NCBI GenBank assembly: GCA_008711295.1
Contig: VUYV01000511.1
Coordinates: 202,205-266,204 of the forward strand
DNA length: 64,000 bases
Origin: Anarhynchus alexandrinus
Taxonomy: Eukaryota; Chordata; Aves; Charadriiformes; Charadriidae
Direction: 5' to 3'
The notes under the pieces are model-generated. The model did not search any database. It worked only from the letters and a program-made list of their open reading frames with translations, and was not told the DNA's origin. Position numbers and translations under genes: made by a program. This document shows positions 12,001 through 24,700 of this stretch, piece after piece (position 1 is the first letter of the stretch; the number at the start of each line of letters is the position of its first letter).

Positions 12001-14379
12001 GTGGTAGGTGGACTGGAAGGGTGTGCTTGCAAGCTCTTGTCCTGTTGAAACATAATGTAAGTAAATCAGTTATTGCCCACCAAGACATTGTTTTGCTACA
12101 TGTGCAGGACTCTTCTGTGTGCCATCCGAAGAAATGAGTCTCGAAAATAATTTTTGAGCTAAGTGACAGAGAAGCCTTAGGCCAGGTAGGTTTTTTGTTG
12201 TTTTTTTCTTTTTTTTTAACAAGTGTCTTTAGCTTCTATTATAGTTAAATATCCTATAGTAGTCTCACTTGCTCATCTGCTAAGCTCAGGAGCTGATGTG
12301 TATAAAGAAGTGCATCGTATTGAATTTTTACTGATTGCTAAACTGTAGAGTTTTAACAGTCTCCTGTTCTCGATCCTGCTTTGTTCTCCATGTGTGTGCA
12401 AACTGCTTCTGAGTACAGCTATGCTTACATACAGAGCTTTTATACTGACTGAAATCATGGCATTAAGCTGAAGGTAAGAGAGGGTCAGAGATGTTATTCC
12501 TAATTAACACAATTATAAGCTAATGATAAACCAGTCACTACTACAAAGAATCACTTTCATTAATGCAAAACAAATTTAATTTGCAGTGCAGTGTTCTAGC
12601 AATAAGAGGTGTGCTTTGGAACGCAGATTTTTACTCTATTGCTGTCACAGACTTGAAAGCAAAGGACTCAGTTGAGAAGGGAAATGTAAGAGGTTTAAAG
12701 TGATTGCAGTAATACCATCTTCTTATGTATCAGAGTCTGCACTTTCAGTGGCCATCAAGAACTGTTAGGCTGTGACTGTTCTGGAGTAAGCACAGATCTT
12801 ACACAGCTGCATTGCTCCGCTGACTGCAGGGTAAGTGTGTGTTATACTAGCTGAGGACCTGTCTTCAGATACCATGAGTATCATCTGCAGAATGTGATCT
12901 AAGATGCTAAAACTTTGACTACAAGCCCAAATAAAATGCATTTGCTTTACCTTCTGTGAACCATAACTGCCATGTGTAGGTGTTACGCTACCACATTGGT
13001 TTGACGAAAGTAAGCACTTGTGTGTTCCTCCCATCAAAGGCAATGTAACTGACCCATGAAGAATAAGCAGCCTAAGAGGAGGCTTATCCTAAGAGGATGC
13101 AGCTTTTGCATCTGTTTTTTCCCACAGGACTATAAACTTTCCAACAGCTCATGTTCAGAAGACCACGCAGTGCAGAACATGGTCTCCTTAGGATGTGCCT
13201 GGGGTGGACTCCCACAGGGATCCTGCCTGGCATTTGGTGCAATCTGCAGCTTGTCACCCAGTACAGATTCTTTGGCCCATATGGTGCAGGTAAGAGCTTA
13301 CACGTCTGAATCTCCACCTCCAATATAGTGTAGTGTTTGCTCACAGCAAGTGAACTGCGTAAGGGTGACAGCTTATTTTCTGTGGACAGTGTAAACACAC
13401 TGCAATAACAAAGGAATGCTCAATTCTCACTTAAATTAGGAACACAGGCACAAATCTAGATCCCCTTAGCATTAGGCAATGCGTGGTGAAAGAAAAGATA
13501 GATTTTTATGGGAAAACAGTCACTAGAAAGTAACTACTCTGCTTCATCAGCTGGAAATGGATTTGGACTGTGAGTGCTGAGGAGTCCCCAGTGCATCCGG
13601 AATGCCAGTGGCTTTGGTGATGCTGGAGAGTGGGCAGATGAAAATAATTCATGAGACTGTCCCCGGAGAGAAAACAAGGCAGCGCTTACTTGCCTGAGCA
13701 GGCAGCAGCTATCCTGCTGCTGAGAGGGAGCATTTACAGCTTATGTGATTTGTGTGTCTGCATGTATGATATACAAAATACAGTCCAGTGTGAAGCAGGT
13801 GGGGTTTTACAGCTATTGCATCTTTTGCAATTTCCAGATTGTACGTGGTTGCGTGTGGGTTAATTTTTTTTAAAGTAAATTACCTACTAGCTCAGACTGA
13901 GATCTAATGTAAACTGTGAAATTGCTAGTAACAAAAGTTCAGCAGGTCAACTTTTCTCCTTGGTCATGTCTTTACAACCTACCGCTTGAACACTGTTCTT
14001 TAACCGGGTGTAGGTGGCTGTGTAATTGGAAATTTCTGTTGATGAAATGAAGGGAGACATCTAGTTTAGTGTCCCCTTCTTTAACCCAACAATGCCAGCG
14101 TAGCTGATCGGAATGGAAAAAGAAGGCATGAAAGGTAGCAGACAGGCTTTAAATAGCCCAGGGAAGCAGATCTGGAGAAAAACGAGTCAGACTGCAGTCA
14201 CTGCAGTACCTGTTAACTTCAAGAGCACCTTGACTATTCCCGGGTTCCCCTGGCTCCCCCCAAAGAAGAGTTTTGCCTAATGGTCACCTTCCATGCCTAT
14301 CATTACAAAAGCAGAAAAGGGAAAATATCACTTTGCACATCAGAACAGTTACATTGCATAAGAACTATCAATTGGCATT
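9051..14379. other. Tail-to-tail intergenic interval between GTF2A1L and LHCGR
   Basis: About 5.3 kb lies between the two convergent genes. Apart from one CR1 fragment at 10311-10411 and short homopolymers (a G run near 9537-9546), no gene or RNA is recognised. Part of the right side may be a long LHCGR 3' UTR if distal polyadenylation signals are used. Confidence 0.6.
10311..10411 (-). mobile_element. CR1 LINE 3' end fragment
   Basis: The plus strand reads 'cacagaatcatagaatggtt', then tgggttggaaggg, then atcatctagttc and tgccatgggcagggacac. This is the reverse complement of the bird CR1 3' terminus. It is truncated after about 100 bp ('gaccaggtta'), as is usual for 5'-truncated CR1 copies. 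Confidence 0.9.
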
Positions 14380-14385
14380 TTTATT
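14380..14385 (-). terminator. Candidate LHCGR polyadenylation signal
   Basis: The plus strand TTTATT is AATAAA on the minus strand, about 95 nt after the LHCGR stop codon. Mammalian LHCGR transcripts use several distal sites, so this may be only the most proximal one. Confidence 0.4.
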
Positions 14386-14480
14386 TATGGTGAAATGTTC
14401 AAGATATTATGAAATAATCCCTAGTCACTAGAATAATTACAGCTGGCCTTGCAAAGTGCCGCATCTATTGGCTCTCTGGT

Positions 14481-15729
14481 TTAATTTTCGTTGCCAGACA
14501 TCTTGTCTCGTACTGCGGGATACGGCTTCTCTAACGCCGACAAGAGCAGCAGTGCTTGTGAGGCTTTGGTGGGGCCTGGGGCTGAGCTGCCGTTCTTGCA
14601 GTTGGAGGTATAAGCGGAGAAATAGTTCATCCTGTAAAGCTCTGCTCGGCTCTTGCAGCAACCAAGCTTGCTCATCAGCAGAAAGAAGTCCCTTCGAAAT
14701 GCTTTGGTGAAAATCGCGTAGAGAAATGGGTTTGCACAGGAGTTCACGGGGTAAAATAAAACCAGCAAGATCTTGGAGTTTGTCACTGTGATGAGAGGCA
14801 CTTTAAAGGCAGCGGATATGGCAAAAAAGGAGATGGGGGCCATGCAGGTAAAATCCGTGAAGATCAGTATCGCCATTCTCTTGGCGACCTTGGTATCTTT
14901 ATTGGCGGCTACCAGCTCTGGATTCTGAACAGCTATGTAGATCTTAATGTAGCAAGCACAAATGACAATGAAGGCAACAACGTTTAGCACTAAGATCAGC
15001 AGTATGTAGGCTTGGGAGAGACCCGTTTCAATATCCATGGGTAAACAAATGCTGACCTTCATGTAACTGCTGACCCCGAGGAGGGGCAGCACTGCTATTA
15101 AGATGGAGAATATCCAGCCACCGAGCATGATGGGCACGGCGTGCCTCAGTCGGAGCTTCCGGTCCAGCTGCATGGCGTAGGTGATCGTATGCCACCTTTC
15201 TATAGTGATCACCGTTAGCGTGTACACTGAGAGCTCGCTGGCAAACACGGTGAAAAAGCCGGCAGTACTGCAGCCGCTGCCTGTTTGCCAGTCTATCGCG
15301 TGGTTGTAGTACTGACCGCTTGTCTGGGCATCGACAGAAGCGATGAGCAGCAGATAAAGTCCCATGCAAAAATCGGCAAAGGAGAGGTTGCACATGAGGA
15401 AGCGAGGAACAGTGAGCTTGTAATGGCTAGTTATGAGAACGAGGAGTACAGTGAAATTGCCAGCAATGGCAAGGATGTTTATAAACCAGATCAGGACTCT
15501 GAGAAAGCCGTATCCCAGAATGTCTTCGCAGGGATTAAATGCGTCTGGTTCAGGAGTGCATGTGAGTATCTTCGGCTGACAAAAGTCATACTCAAAGTCA
15601 AAGCCAGTCATTTCGCTGTCATCGAAAATGTCTGAGTAGCTGTAAGGAGAGGTTTCTTCATCTGTTGTGAACAGGTACGTGTTCTTTTCTGCTGACCACA
15701 GTGATGTGTTGTAAGAGTCATCTCTGTAA
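14481..15729 (-). CDS. LHCGR: LHCGR exon 11: hinge end, seven-transmembrane domain and tail
   Basis: The acceptor (TTTTTTAATAG) precedes 15729, and the stop TAA is at 14483-14481. The exon gives one split codon and 415 residues. A sulfotyrosine-type hinge motif FDFEYDFC is followed by [19 protein letters not shown] and TM1 ([19 protein letters not shown]). Conserved features are [19 protein letters not shown] (TM2), the Cys pair GSGC and SICLP, ERWHT at the DRY position (TM3), [19 protein letters not shown] (TM6) and [16 protein letters not shown] (TM7, NPxxY-like). The GCCKSR cysteines after TM7 are likely palmitoylated. The N-terminal hinge part is about 30 residues longer than in human and has an NTS glycosylation site. 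The tail ends in SGNEN, unlike the mammalian end. Confidence 0.98.
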
Positions 15730-18700
15730 CTATTAAAAAAACCAACCCCCCACACATAGAAGTCAACTATTTGTTACATGCTGCTTGCACTCTTTTATAA
15801 AACACAACAGATAACAGTTGTTTTAAAACAGTTACCTCCTAGCTGTGTTTCTACAGGGTGTTTACAAATAATGAAGCCTTGTAAGGATGCCTTTTGTTTG
15901 GGTAGCAGCCGTGGGGAGCAGCAGAGTTCATAGTCGCATCCATGGGAATGCTTTCTTATACAACTTACTTATTTGTAAGTACTTCATTGCTTTGTAAGCG
16001 AGCCGTCTTTCTCATGCTGCCAGTAGACTGCAGTTCAAACTACAGTAACACTCAAATTGATGGATTATGGGTTTGATGCATATAGGTTTATCTGACAGTT
16101 ATAGAAGCCAAACTAAAGCAACCTAAGGATTTTAACTGTGCACCCTTACCTCCCTTATCAAACAAAGTCCTGAGACTATGTATGATGTGGGAAGTGCTGA
16201 GGAATTTGATGTTGTGAGGAGTAGAAGTGCATGGTTAACTAGATAATGTCAATGATTAGGAATATATTAAGTTTAGACTGGATTCAGTGCCTAATTATAA
16301 ATGTTTCTAGATGTTTAAAATACATCTCTCTAATGTCCAGGACATCATTAGTGTGGGGATAAGCCTACCAAAGAAGAAACATATTAAAAACAAGTACTGT
16401 CCCTTCTGATTCCCTGCCAGGACAGGTACCTATGACACAACTATCCAATCATCTCAACTGTGAGTGTTTGGTGGGCAAATACTCAGTCTGCAGTGCGAGA
16501 CTTGGAAAGCATCTCTATTGAGGACAGCTCTTCAGAAAACTGGTAGCTTTCAGGTAACTTAAATACATGCTTAAACTTTCACACCTACTGAAGCATGTAC
16601 ATTAAACTATTTTTCTGAGACAGGGTCTTAACTGGCAAATGAAGCTGAGCTGCTTTTCAGCTATTCCTCTTGGGCAAATAACTTCCCAGTCTTGTTATCC
16701 TAACTCTTCTCTCCTTAGATTAAAAACTGCCCAATATCTTGCTTTTACTTGCCTAGGTTAAACTGGAAGTGTAGGGAATATGTTTGACTCTATTTATTAA
16801 TAAAAAAAAGATTGTGATTTTCTGCAAGGCCATGTAAACATGCTGCCATGTGCAAGCTGGTTTTTTTCTTCTAATAAGAGCTCGGGATGTTCAGCTGATT
16901 TCTGCTGTGGTTACAAAACTTTTCAAATTCCATCCTTTCAGCCTGTGAATTATGACCTTTCTTCCATTTGCTAAATATAATGTCTGATCAGAGAATTGCT
17001 GGGATTGGGACTTACCAAAGCAAAAGGCTTCAGGAGCCAATAGTCTAGGCAGACTATTTAATGCACAGCAGGAGTGCAACAGATGCTAATCTGAAGCAGG
17101 GGGATTACTCTGTCGTAGGCACTGGTGATTTGTGTGATCGTATCCCTCACTGGGGTGTTACTTCACTTGCCTTTATAACGTGATCTAATGCACTGTGTGT
17201 ACCTCCTTGCCTCACCTTGCTTCTCCCCACAGCCACCCCTGATAGAGGCAATATATTCTCAGTCTTGTTGACTGCCTGGACTTTGCCGTTTTGTAGTCCT
17301 GAAGTGCTTCAGTTTTGCAGTTAGGAGTGGAGTGGACAGGACTGATGAAGCGAGGCGCTTGAAGGCGCTGCAGGCAGGCAGCAAATAAGAGGCGGTGACA
17401 AGAGAATCAAGGCAGCTGCTGCTTTACAAAAGGCCAAATAAAAACAAGTGGCAAATGAAGGAAGCCTCACCAACCAGCAATCGAGATAATGTCCAAGGAA
17501 GTCATTATCCCAATGAATCAATTGCATTTCAGCTGTACTTATCTGTTGGAATTTTGTGACCATAATCTTGTTTTTTCTAGACTTTACAATGCTTTCATCA
17601 GGGCTGATGAGAAGTCCCAAGGTCACCCATTTAGCTGTAGAGGGATGGATAGTAGCAAATTCTTAAACTTCTCCATTAAGTACTGGTTTGGAGGCTATGT
17701 CATCCAGCATGGCCAACACAATAGTTTTGATGTTAGCCTTTCTCATTGTCCCACTGAACACCGTCAAACAGAATCGTGATGATGTGGAATGACACAATTG
17801 GAAGAGGTAAACCAATTGCATGGGGTCATGAAAATTCGAACTCGGGGGCTCTGTTTCTGCCATGGAAAATTACTGATATACAGACTTCTAATTGTCTTTT
17901 CTATAGGCAAAAAAATGTTAATAGTGACAGCTCTTCTTTGAATTACACAAACAACTGCAATTATCTCAGGGCATGAAAAGTCTCCATGTAGGCCATTAAC
18001 TTTCTTAAATATTTAATCACTGTTTTGAAAGTCTTTCAAGAATTCATAAGAGTAGCTGGAGTGAGTAAAGCTCGTAAAATTAGGTTTTTCTTCCTTTCCT
18101 TTTGAACATCAAAATTGCAAATCTTGGTTTAATGGTAGTAAAATTAGCACTGTGCAAATTGTAAGGGTGACTGAATTGGCAGCAAAAGACATGCTGTTCT
18201 AGAAAAAATACATGAACAGCAAGAGGGGGAGGTCTGTATTTGCTACTTGCAGCATCTGTATGCAGAGGGGTACTTACAATATTTCATTAGTTGGTTTCCT
18301 CATGGTGCTTTCACACTCTTTGGAGAAGTTGTCAAAAATGGAAAGCAAGGAATTTTGTCTGAAAGAAGGATGAAAAGAAAGTTCAGTCTGGGTTTTGGCC
18401 AAATTCTCATCTTCTCTGCAAATGATCTTCACAGATGTGTTAAGGTAAGCTAGAGCTGGCCTCACAGCAGTGTGAACATTCATGTAGACCTCTGGAAGAG
18501 GAGAGGAGAAGGCTTCAAATACTGCGACAATAAGCAGTACCTCTTGATGTGGGGTATAAGGATGGTCTTTCAGCTCCATTTTTGTTTATGATGTATTTTT
18601 TTATAGTGAAATAAGTTGAGCTGGAATTAAAAGGTATATTTTGCCTCATGAAATATTGTATTGAAGTGGGCCAGGTTCTCCACCAGTATGAATGGTAGCA

Positions 18701-21700
18701 GTTGTTCTGGCTTTTAGAGAAGTTCACGTTAACAAATGCTGGGAATCTGGCAAGATACTCTTATTCTGAAAACTGTTTGGGATCTGGAGGTAGACTACAT
18801 GCTGGAAGTAAAGCAGTTTGAAAAGTACAAGTTGAAAGATGACAGATTTTGCCAAATATGTTTTTGAGGCTTTGAAAGTGTGGGCCAGGTACTCCTACTG
18901 GTGCGAATGGAAATGGCTTTATCTGACTTCATTGCTGTGACAGTAGAAAGAGCCATCGAAAACACGAAGCTTTTTTGTGTACTCTTAAGAGAATCAGACA
19001 CCTGGAAGCTTACAGAAAGTTTTGTGTATAATGACAGACATAAGATACCAATCCAAGCTCCTATGTGATGCTTATAAATAATGGGATTGCAACAGAAGTT
19101 GTTTTTTCTTGTAATTTTTTGAAGATGTGGTATAACCTGCTCCCCTCCCACCACTCAAGCCAGTGGAAGAAGGTCTAGAGAACTGAATGCTTCTTTCCAC
19201 CTCTCTTGCATGGCTCAGGGAGTGAGCACACCATAACTGTAAGCCAGAAATCTCAAGAATATTTGGTCTGAGGACTGAATTGGAGTTTGGTAGCAATGGA
19301 AACCTTTGACTGTAGGATCTTTTCTCTACTCTTGCAGAAGCAGGAACCAATGAGTAAAATGAGGTAGGCAGAGAAAGCGTAGCATCACCCCTAATTTTAC
19401 CCTAAAGCATTGGACTCTCTTCCTGCCTTTGCAATGCAGTCCTGATGTGATGGCATGCAAGCCACACAGATCAGGTTTCCCACAAATGACTGCTCCATCT
19501 TTTCTGTAGCCTTCATTTGAGACAGAGGAGAAGTGTGGCATCCTCACAGCTTCACCTAAAGTCATTTGGAGTTGCTTTGGCTGCCTAAAGCCAACTGAGA
19601 GTTGATTTCTTTGAAAGAAAAATGCTGAGAAATTGGCTCCAGTTGTCTCAGAGTGCCTGCCCCGAATTAGCAGATGCAAAACTTTCTCTGCACCATGGTT
19701 TCCAATTCTAGGGAGAAAAATACTGACTATTGTTATATGAAAGCACTGGAACTAAACTGAGTAACCTCTTTCTGTAGGCTCGTGTCAGGTCCTAATTTCG
19801 GCTTTTGAAAGCCTGCCTTTTCTACAAGGTCATCATATCACCTGCATTAAATAAGCTACATGGCTAAAGGCTACAGGGGGTTCTTTTTTTTTTTTTAAAA
19901 AAAAAAAAAGGACAATGTGCTATTGATGGAGGTAGATCTTCCACGTGCCAGTAGACTTTTTTTTTTTAATTGAGATACCAAGAAAAATATAAGCTTTAAG
20001 CAAACTTTAGAATAATGTTCCTGCTGGCAGAACCTGGGCACAGGATGAGATCCATTTCTGTTCAAAAATAAATGGAAATAACTTTCCTGGCTTTAGCTGA
20101 GATCTGTTGTTTCATGCAAGGCCTTGCTACGTACCACAGCTTCCTTATAAGCGGAATAAGGATAATCAAACCTCGTGAGCTGAATAGAGCAGAATTGCCA
20201 CTTTGGAGCTTCTGAAGTACTGCGATGCAATAATGTGCTATTTGGACTTACTTTTCTGTCCTTAGATTTCGAAAAGCACAGCAGTGGCTGGGATACGTTA
20301 GAACAGCTTCCAGAAGACTGCTGAATTTATCCAGCGGTGGCAGTCTCTTTAATGAGTAAGATGACGTTGCATTTAAGACTTGAATGGCCTCGAGCCCGTA
20401 ACTAGGCAGGGACTCCAGCGCCGTTGAAGAAATATCCCTGCAAAATAAAGAGAGCATTCTCTTTTCTTTCAAAATGTATAAAAATACCACCAAAGCACGA
20501 TGGTAGGTAACAGCGACTCAGTTTTTCACAAAGGTTTAAATCTGCAAAGCCACTTCAGCACCTGATACCCAGCTCAGAAACGTGGTCTGTGAAACTACAG
20601 AGCAGCAGGGTAAGAACATCCCTGTGGCCCAGGAGCCCCAGTGTGGCAAGAAGCTTGCTTTGTGCTGGAGAAATCAAAACCCACCACACCAGGGGTTGTG
20701 CTCTGACCTCTCCATTTGAAAGGCGCCGTGCATGGAGCAAGTGATGGATCTTTCGGTCAGGGAAAGGGAGAAAAAGCGGGTGAATATGACTCTCCAGCCA
20801 GTTTAACAGGTAGGACACCCTCCTGTCTCTCCTCTTGGCCAGGACTCTTTTAATTAATGGGTATTCATTAAAACACGTAAGAGTCCATCATTCTTGCCAA
20901 GACAACCTTAAGCAGTTTGTCTTAGAGTAACTTCAAAGGGGCTGTTTGTGTGAGGAAAGGCCACCAACACAACCAAGGATTTTCAGAGTGAGGCTATTAA
21001 AGAGGGGGGAAAAAGACTACAATTGTGAAAGTCATATTAGTAATGCCGTGTACTGTAAAGCACCAGTAAAAGCAACAAAATGGCACGTGAGGCACAGAGT
21101 GCTATTTACAGAGCCACCCATTGTGTTTTATTGCATGGAGTTACAGCCAGTGCAGCCCTCCAGTAAGTACTTGATTAATAAAGCATGAGGATGATAATAA
21201 TGTGTTTTATTCAGCACAGGCTTATACCGTGCAATCAGCTAGTTCACTTTTATAACGAAATTATAAATAATACCTTGTAAAAACAAAGTCATCCTACCAA
21301 AAGACAAGTTATTGGTAATGTCAGAATATAAGGCACAAGGGTAGGATCAGGAGGATCTGACACAAAAAAAGCAAAGGATGAAATATGTAAGGGGCAGAGG
21401 TCAATGCCAGTGCTAGAACTGGTTTTTTTTTTTTGTGTCATTGTTGTGGTGCACCATTTGTCATGGTGCAAACTGTGCCTTCCCCCCTGTAATTTCATGG
21501 CATCTCATCGATGTGTTTCCATTTTACAAGCAGAGGATAAAAGATCAAGTCTCCTTCCAGACTCAAAGCCCGTGTTTGCTGAGATGACGCAGCCCACGAA
21601 GCACAGTGCAGTTCCTGTGGGACTCCTATACACCCAGGTGACGGAGTGGTGGGTACTTACAGGAGTGGTGGGTAACATGCAGGGGAAAAACCCTGTGGCC

Positions 21701-24700
21701 CCTCTCAGGGCATCGTTGTGTATCCGCCTGAGGTTCTTATTGTCCTTCAGGATTCTGTGGAATCAAACATTAACTCTTTACATCTGTATTTTAGAATAAC
21801 CCTTTTTTGGTTTCTTCTGCCTGCCTATTTCCTCTCAATCCTCTCTCCCAGCACAGTGGCTGCTGTTGCAGTGTCTGGCTCATCATTCTCATGCGACCTT
21901 TCCCTCTGCTGATGCCATCAGACTATTATAATCTACACTTAATTCCGATCATTTCCAATTTCTTCTGATTTAAACCAGGACCAACCAGTCTGGTTCCTTC
22001 ACTGCAGTAACCCAAACTGGGCTGCCCGAAGCAAGAGGCTAATCCCAGAGTGTGTGAGAGTGATTTAAAAATGAGTGGCCATTTCCAAATGTAAAATGTA
22101 GGTTCCTCAGTTTGGGCTATGGTTTCAAGCTTTCCACTATTGCTGCTATGTTTAAGAATTTATTAAATCTTATTAAAAATGATGAGCTTTTCTCACCAAA
22201 ACTGCAGCGTTCTATGGGATGGTGTTTCAGGAAAAGCAGTAAGTGCTGTAGGATTAACAACGGAGTTGCAATGACACTGAAACGTGCAGTTTTCTAATGG
22301 GCATCAGGAAATGCAAGATACAGTTAAGTTAAGCTGAAGGAAGAGCCTTTGACTGCATTTGAACTATTATTTACTGCTTAAGAAAAACACTGAGGAGGGG
22401 AAACATACTCACAGTTGATTCAGCTTTGTCCCATTGAAGGCATGGCTGTGGATATCTTCAAATCCATTTTTATATAATTTGCTGGGGATTAAAAAAAAAA
22501 CATGCAGGGGAAAAAGATTTGGAAAAGACAAGATTATGTTCTGTACTACAGGTTTCAAATCTTAATGCTGCATTCATTTTAATGTCTAGAGAGTCTGGCT
22601 TACAAAGAACATAGGTAACTACTGCGTTACTTGCATTAACTCTAAAATTAAGATAAAATTGCAGCTTAAATTCCCTAAGCACCTTCCTGTTTAGCTGTTG
22701 AAGAGAACTTCTGCTTACTTACAGCTCTTTCTTCCTCCAAGGGGTTCACCTGTGCCTACCTTGGGCTGTGATGCAGAAACAAGACATGAGTCCAGGTAAG
22801 TTCCTGGCATGCAGACAACAACCTGGAGGCAGAAGACCTGGATTTTGTGGTGTCAGCACGTGTAAATGCAAGACTGCAAGGGCTAGAGAAGAGGAGAGCA
22901 ACTCTAAAGCCCAGAGGGTGCTGCTGGATTGCAGATCCTCTGCGGACAGACAAATCTTCCAGCAGCCTAAGAGACAGCTTTACGGAGAGGCAGGGGTGAG
23001 TCGTGCATCATCCAGCGGTCAGTGAGCGATCAGCTCCTCCAAAGTACTGCTGCCAGGCTCCGTTTGTGCTGTGGAAACCTTGCTGTCCCCTGTGCTGCAC
23101 AGGGACACTTGGTTCCACCCTGGGTTCTTGATTCCCCATCCTGGGGCCAGAAACCTAAGGCTGGGCTCTCTGCTCCACCTGAAGTCCAGCTCCTTTCCTG
23201 CATTAGGAGATCTAACCTATGGATCTGATTTCACTGAGAAAAATCCATTTGTCATATTAAGTTAACGTTTCCAATATAATTTCAATATAATCATTTGTAT
23301 ATAGTGATTTTTTTTCTTTAATATTAAGCCCTAATAGAAAATTTGGCTCAGTTTATAAATTACACAAAAGTTCTGTTGTTGCTTTTCCACTTGTTTTTGG
23401 TAGAGCAGAAACTGGGACTATAGAACCTGCTCCCAAGAAAAGCTGGAAGTGTGGGGAGTGCCTGGCTACATCTGATAGAAGGGGTCTATCCCAGCACAAT
23501 GCTGAAATCAGTGATTTGCTTAAAAAAAACCAAAGGTACGTAGGATTGATTCCCCATCCACATGAAACACTAACTGTTGGAAAGACTAAATTAGCTATTT
23601 GTAGTGGAAAGTATTACTGCAGGCTGACTTTACACCTTCATAGATTACTTGTGTTTCACCAGACCATGCTGTGACAACTGGAATTACTTCAGCTAATTAC
23701 AGTTAACCGCATGGGGTGGAGTTAACATGTAGCTCTACTATTAGACAGCTGCTGATAAAGTAATTCTTTTCTTCTTGCGGCGAGCTCCCTATCACAAAAG
23801 GGATGGCAGAAAAATGATCTTTGGCTGTTTCCTGACTGAGTTAGACTCTCCCCCATTTACTACACTTTAGGGTGACAGTAAAAATTTTAAGCATCTTTCT
23901 CCATCTCTTGTATGTTCATTTTCTTGCACCATTAACAGAATCATAATTTTGCCGAAGTTATTTTGAGAACTTGCTGGTAGGAAAGAGGCTCGTAAGATAA
24001 AATGATGCCCTAATCTAAGCAATTGCTCCTCTTTAACATTGCGTGGAGTAGTCTTCAATCACGTTTATGCTCGGTGCCTCTAACGGTTTCAGAAGGTACT
24101 GGTCAATACATAAAATCTGTGTCGAAATTACTGTCGTGCTGGCACATTAGCCTGATGAAGGGCCCGATTCAGTCAACTGCAGTACTTGCCCGTGTGCACA
24201 GCTCATTTGCGGCTGCAAATATGCATGGAGCTTTGTGCGGGGGCTTTAGTACGCACTTGTCTCAAGGCAAGGCTCCCCATCTGCCTTTTTAAAAAAAATC
24301 AGTCTGGTCAGCAAAGGTTGGCTTTACTGGCCTCCAGACTGGTGTTTGTGGCTATGACACAAAGTAGGTGGCCTGCTGCTGCCCTCTATTGCTCAGCTGG
24401 TCCTTCCTCGAGAGGCCTGAATTTCAGCCGCATCCTGCAGAGAGGCTCAGTCTGTCATTTTTTTTTTTATTTTTTTTTTTCCTATTTCAGCACTTCTTTG
24501 TGGAAGTTTTTGTGAGGACAAGGGTGCTGCAAAATCCATACATGGTTCTCGCTGTGCTGGCAGCTGATACCTCACTTTGGCTTTTTGCTGCTTTTTCTGT
24601 TCCTCGGGTGGGGCATCTCACTTAGCATCAAGTCCACCTGTCTCACAGGTGGCTGTAGGAATGAATCCACAGTTTGCTAAAAGGTGGGAATCGACGTAGG

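Noticed and set aside
13056..13398. Overlapping open frames on both strands between the two genes
   Set aside because: Short, no recognisable domain or codon-level conservation, and no exon partners.
14481..15755. Receptor as TSHR or FSHR, with the plus-strand gene as GTF2A1
   Set aside because: Exon 11 shows LHCGR-type residues ([38 protein letters not shown]). The plus-strand gene has YPIHVPAGVTLQT, which is specific to GTF2A1L.
20700..20785. Candidate LHCGR exon 8 (minus strand reads [12 protein letters not shown])
   Set aside because: MHGAF resembles MHNGAF, but the flanks do not match, there is no proper donor in phase, and the segment at 21677-21754 matches NxHNxAxRGATG far better.
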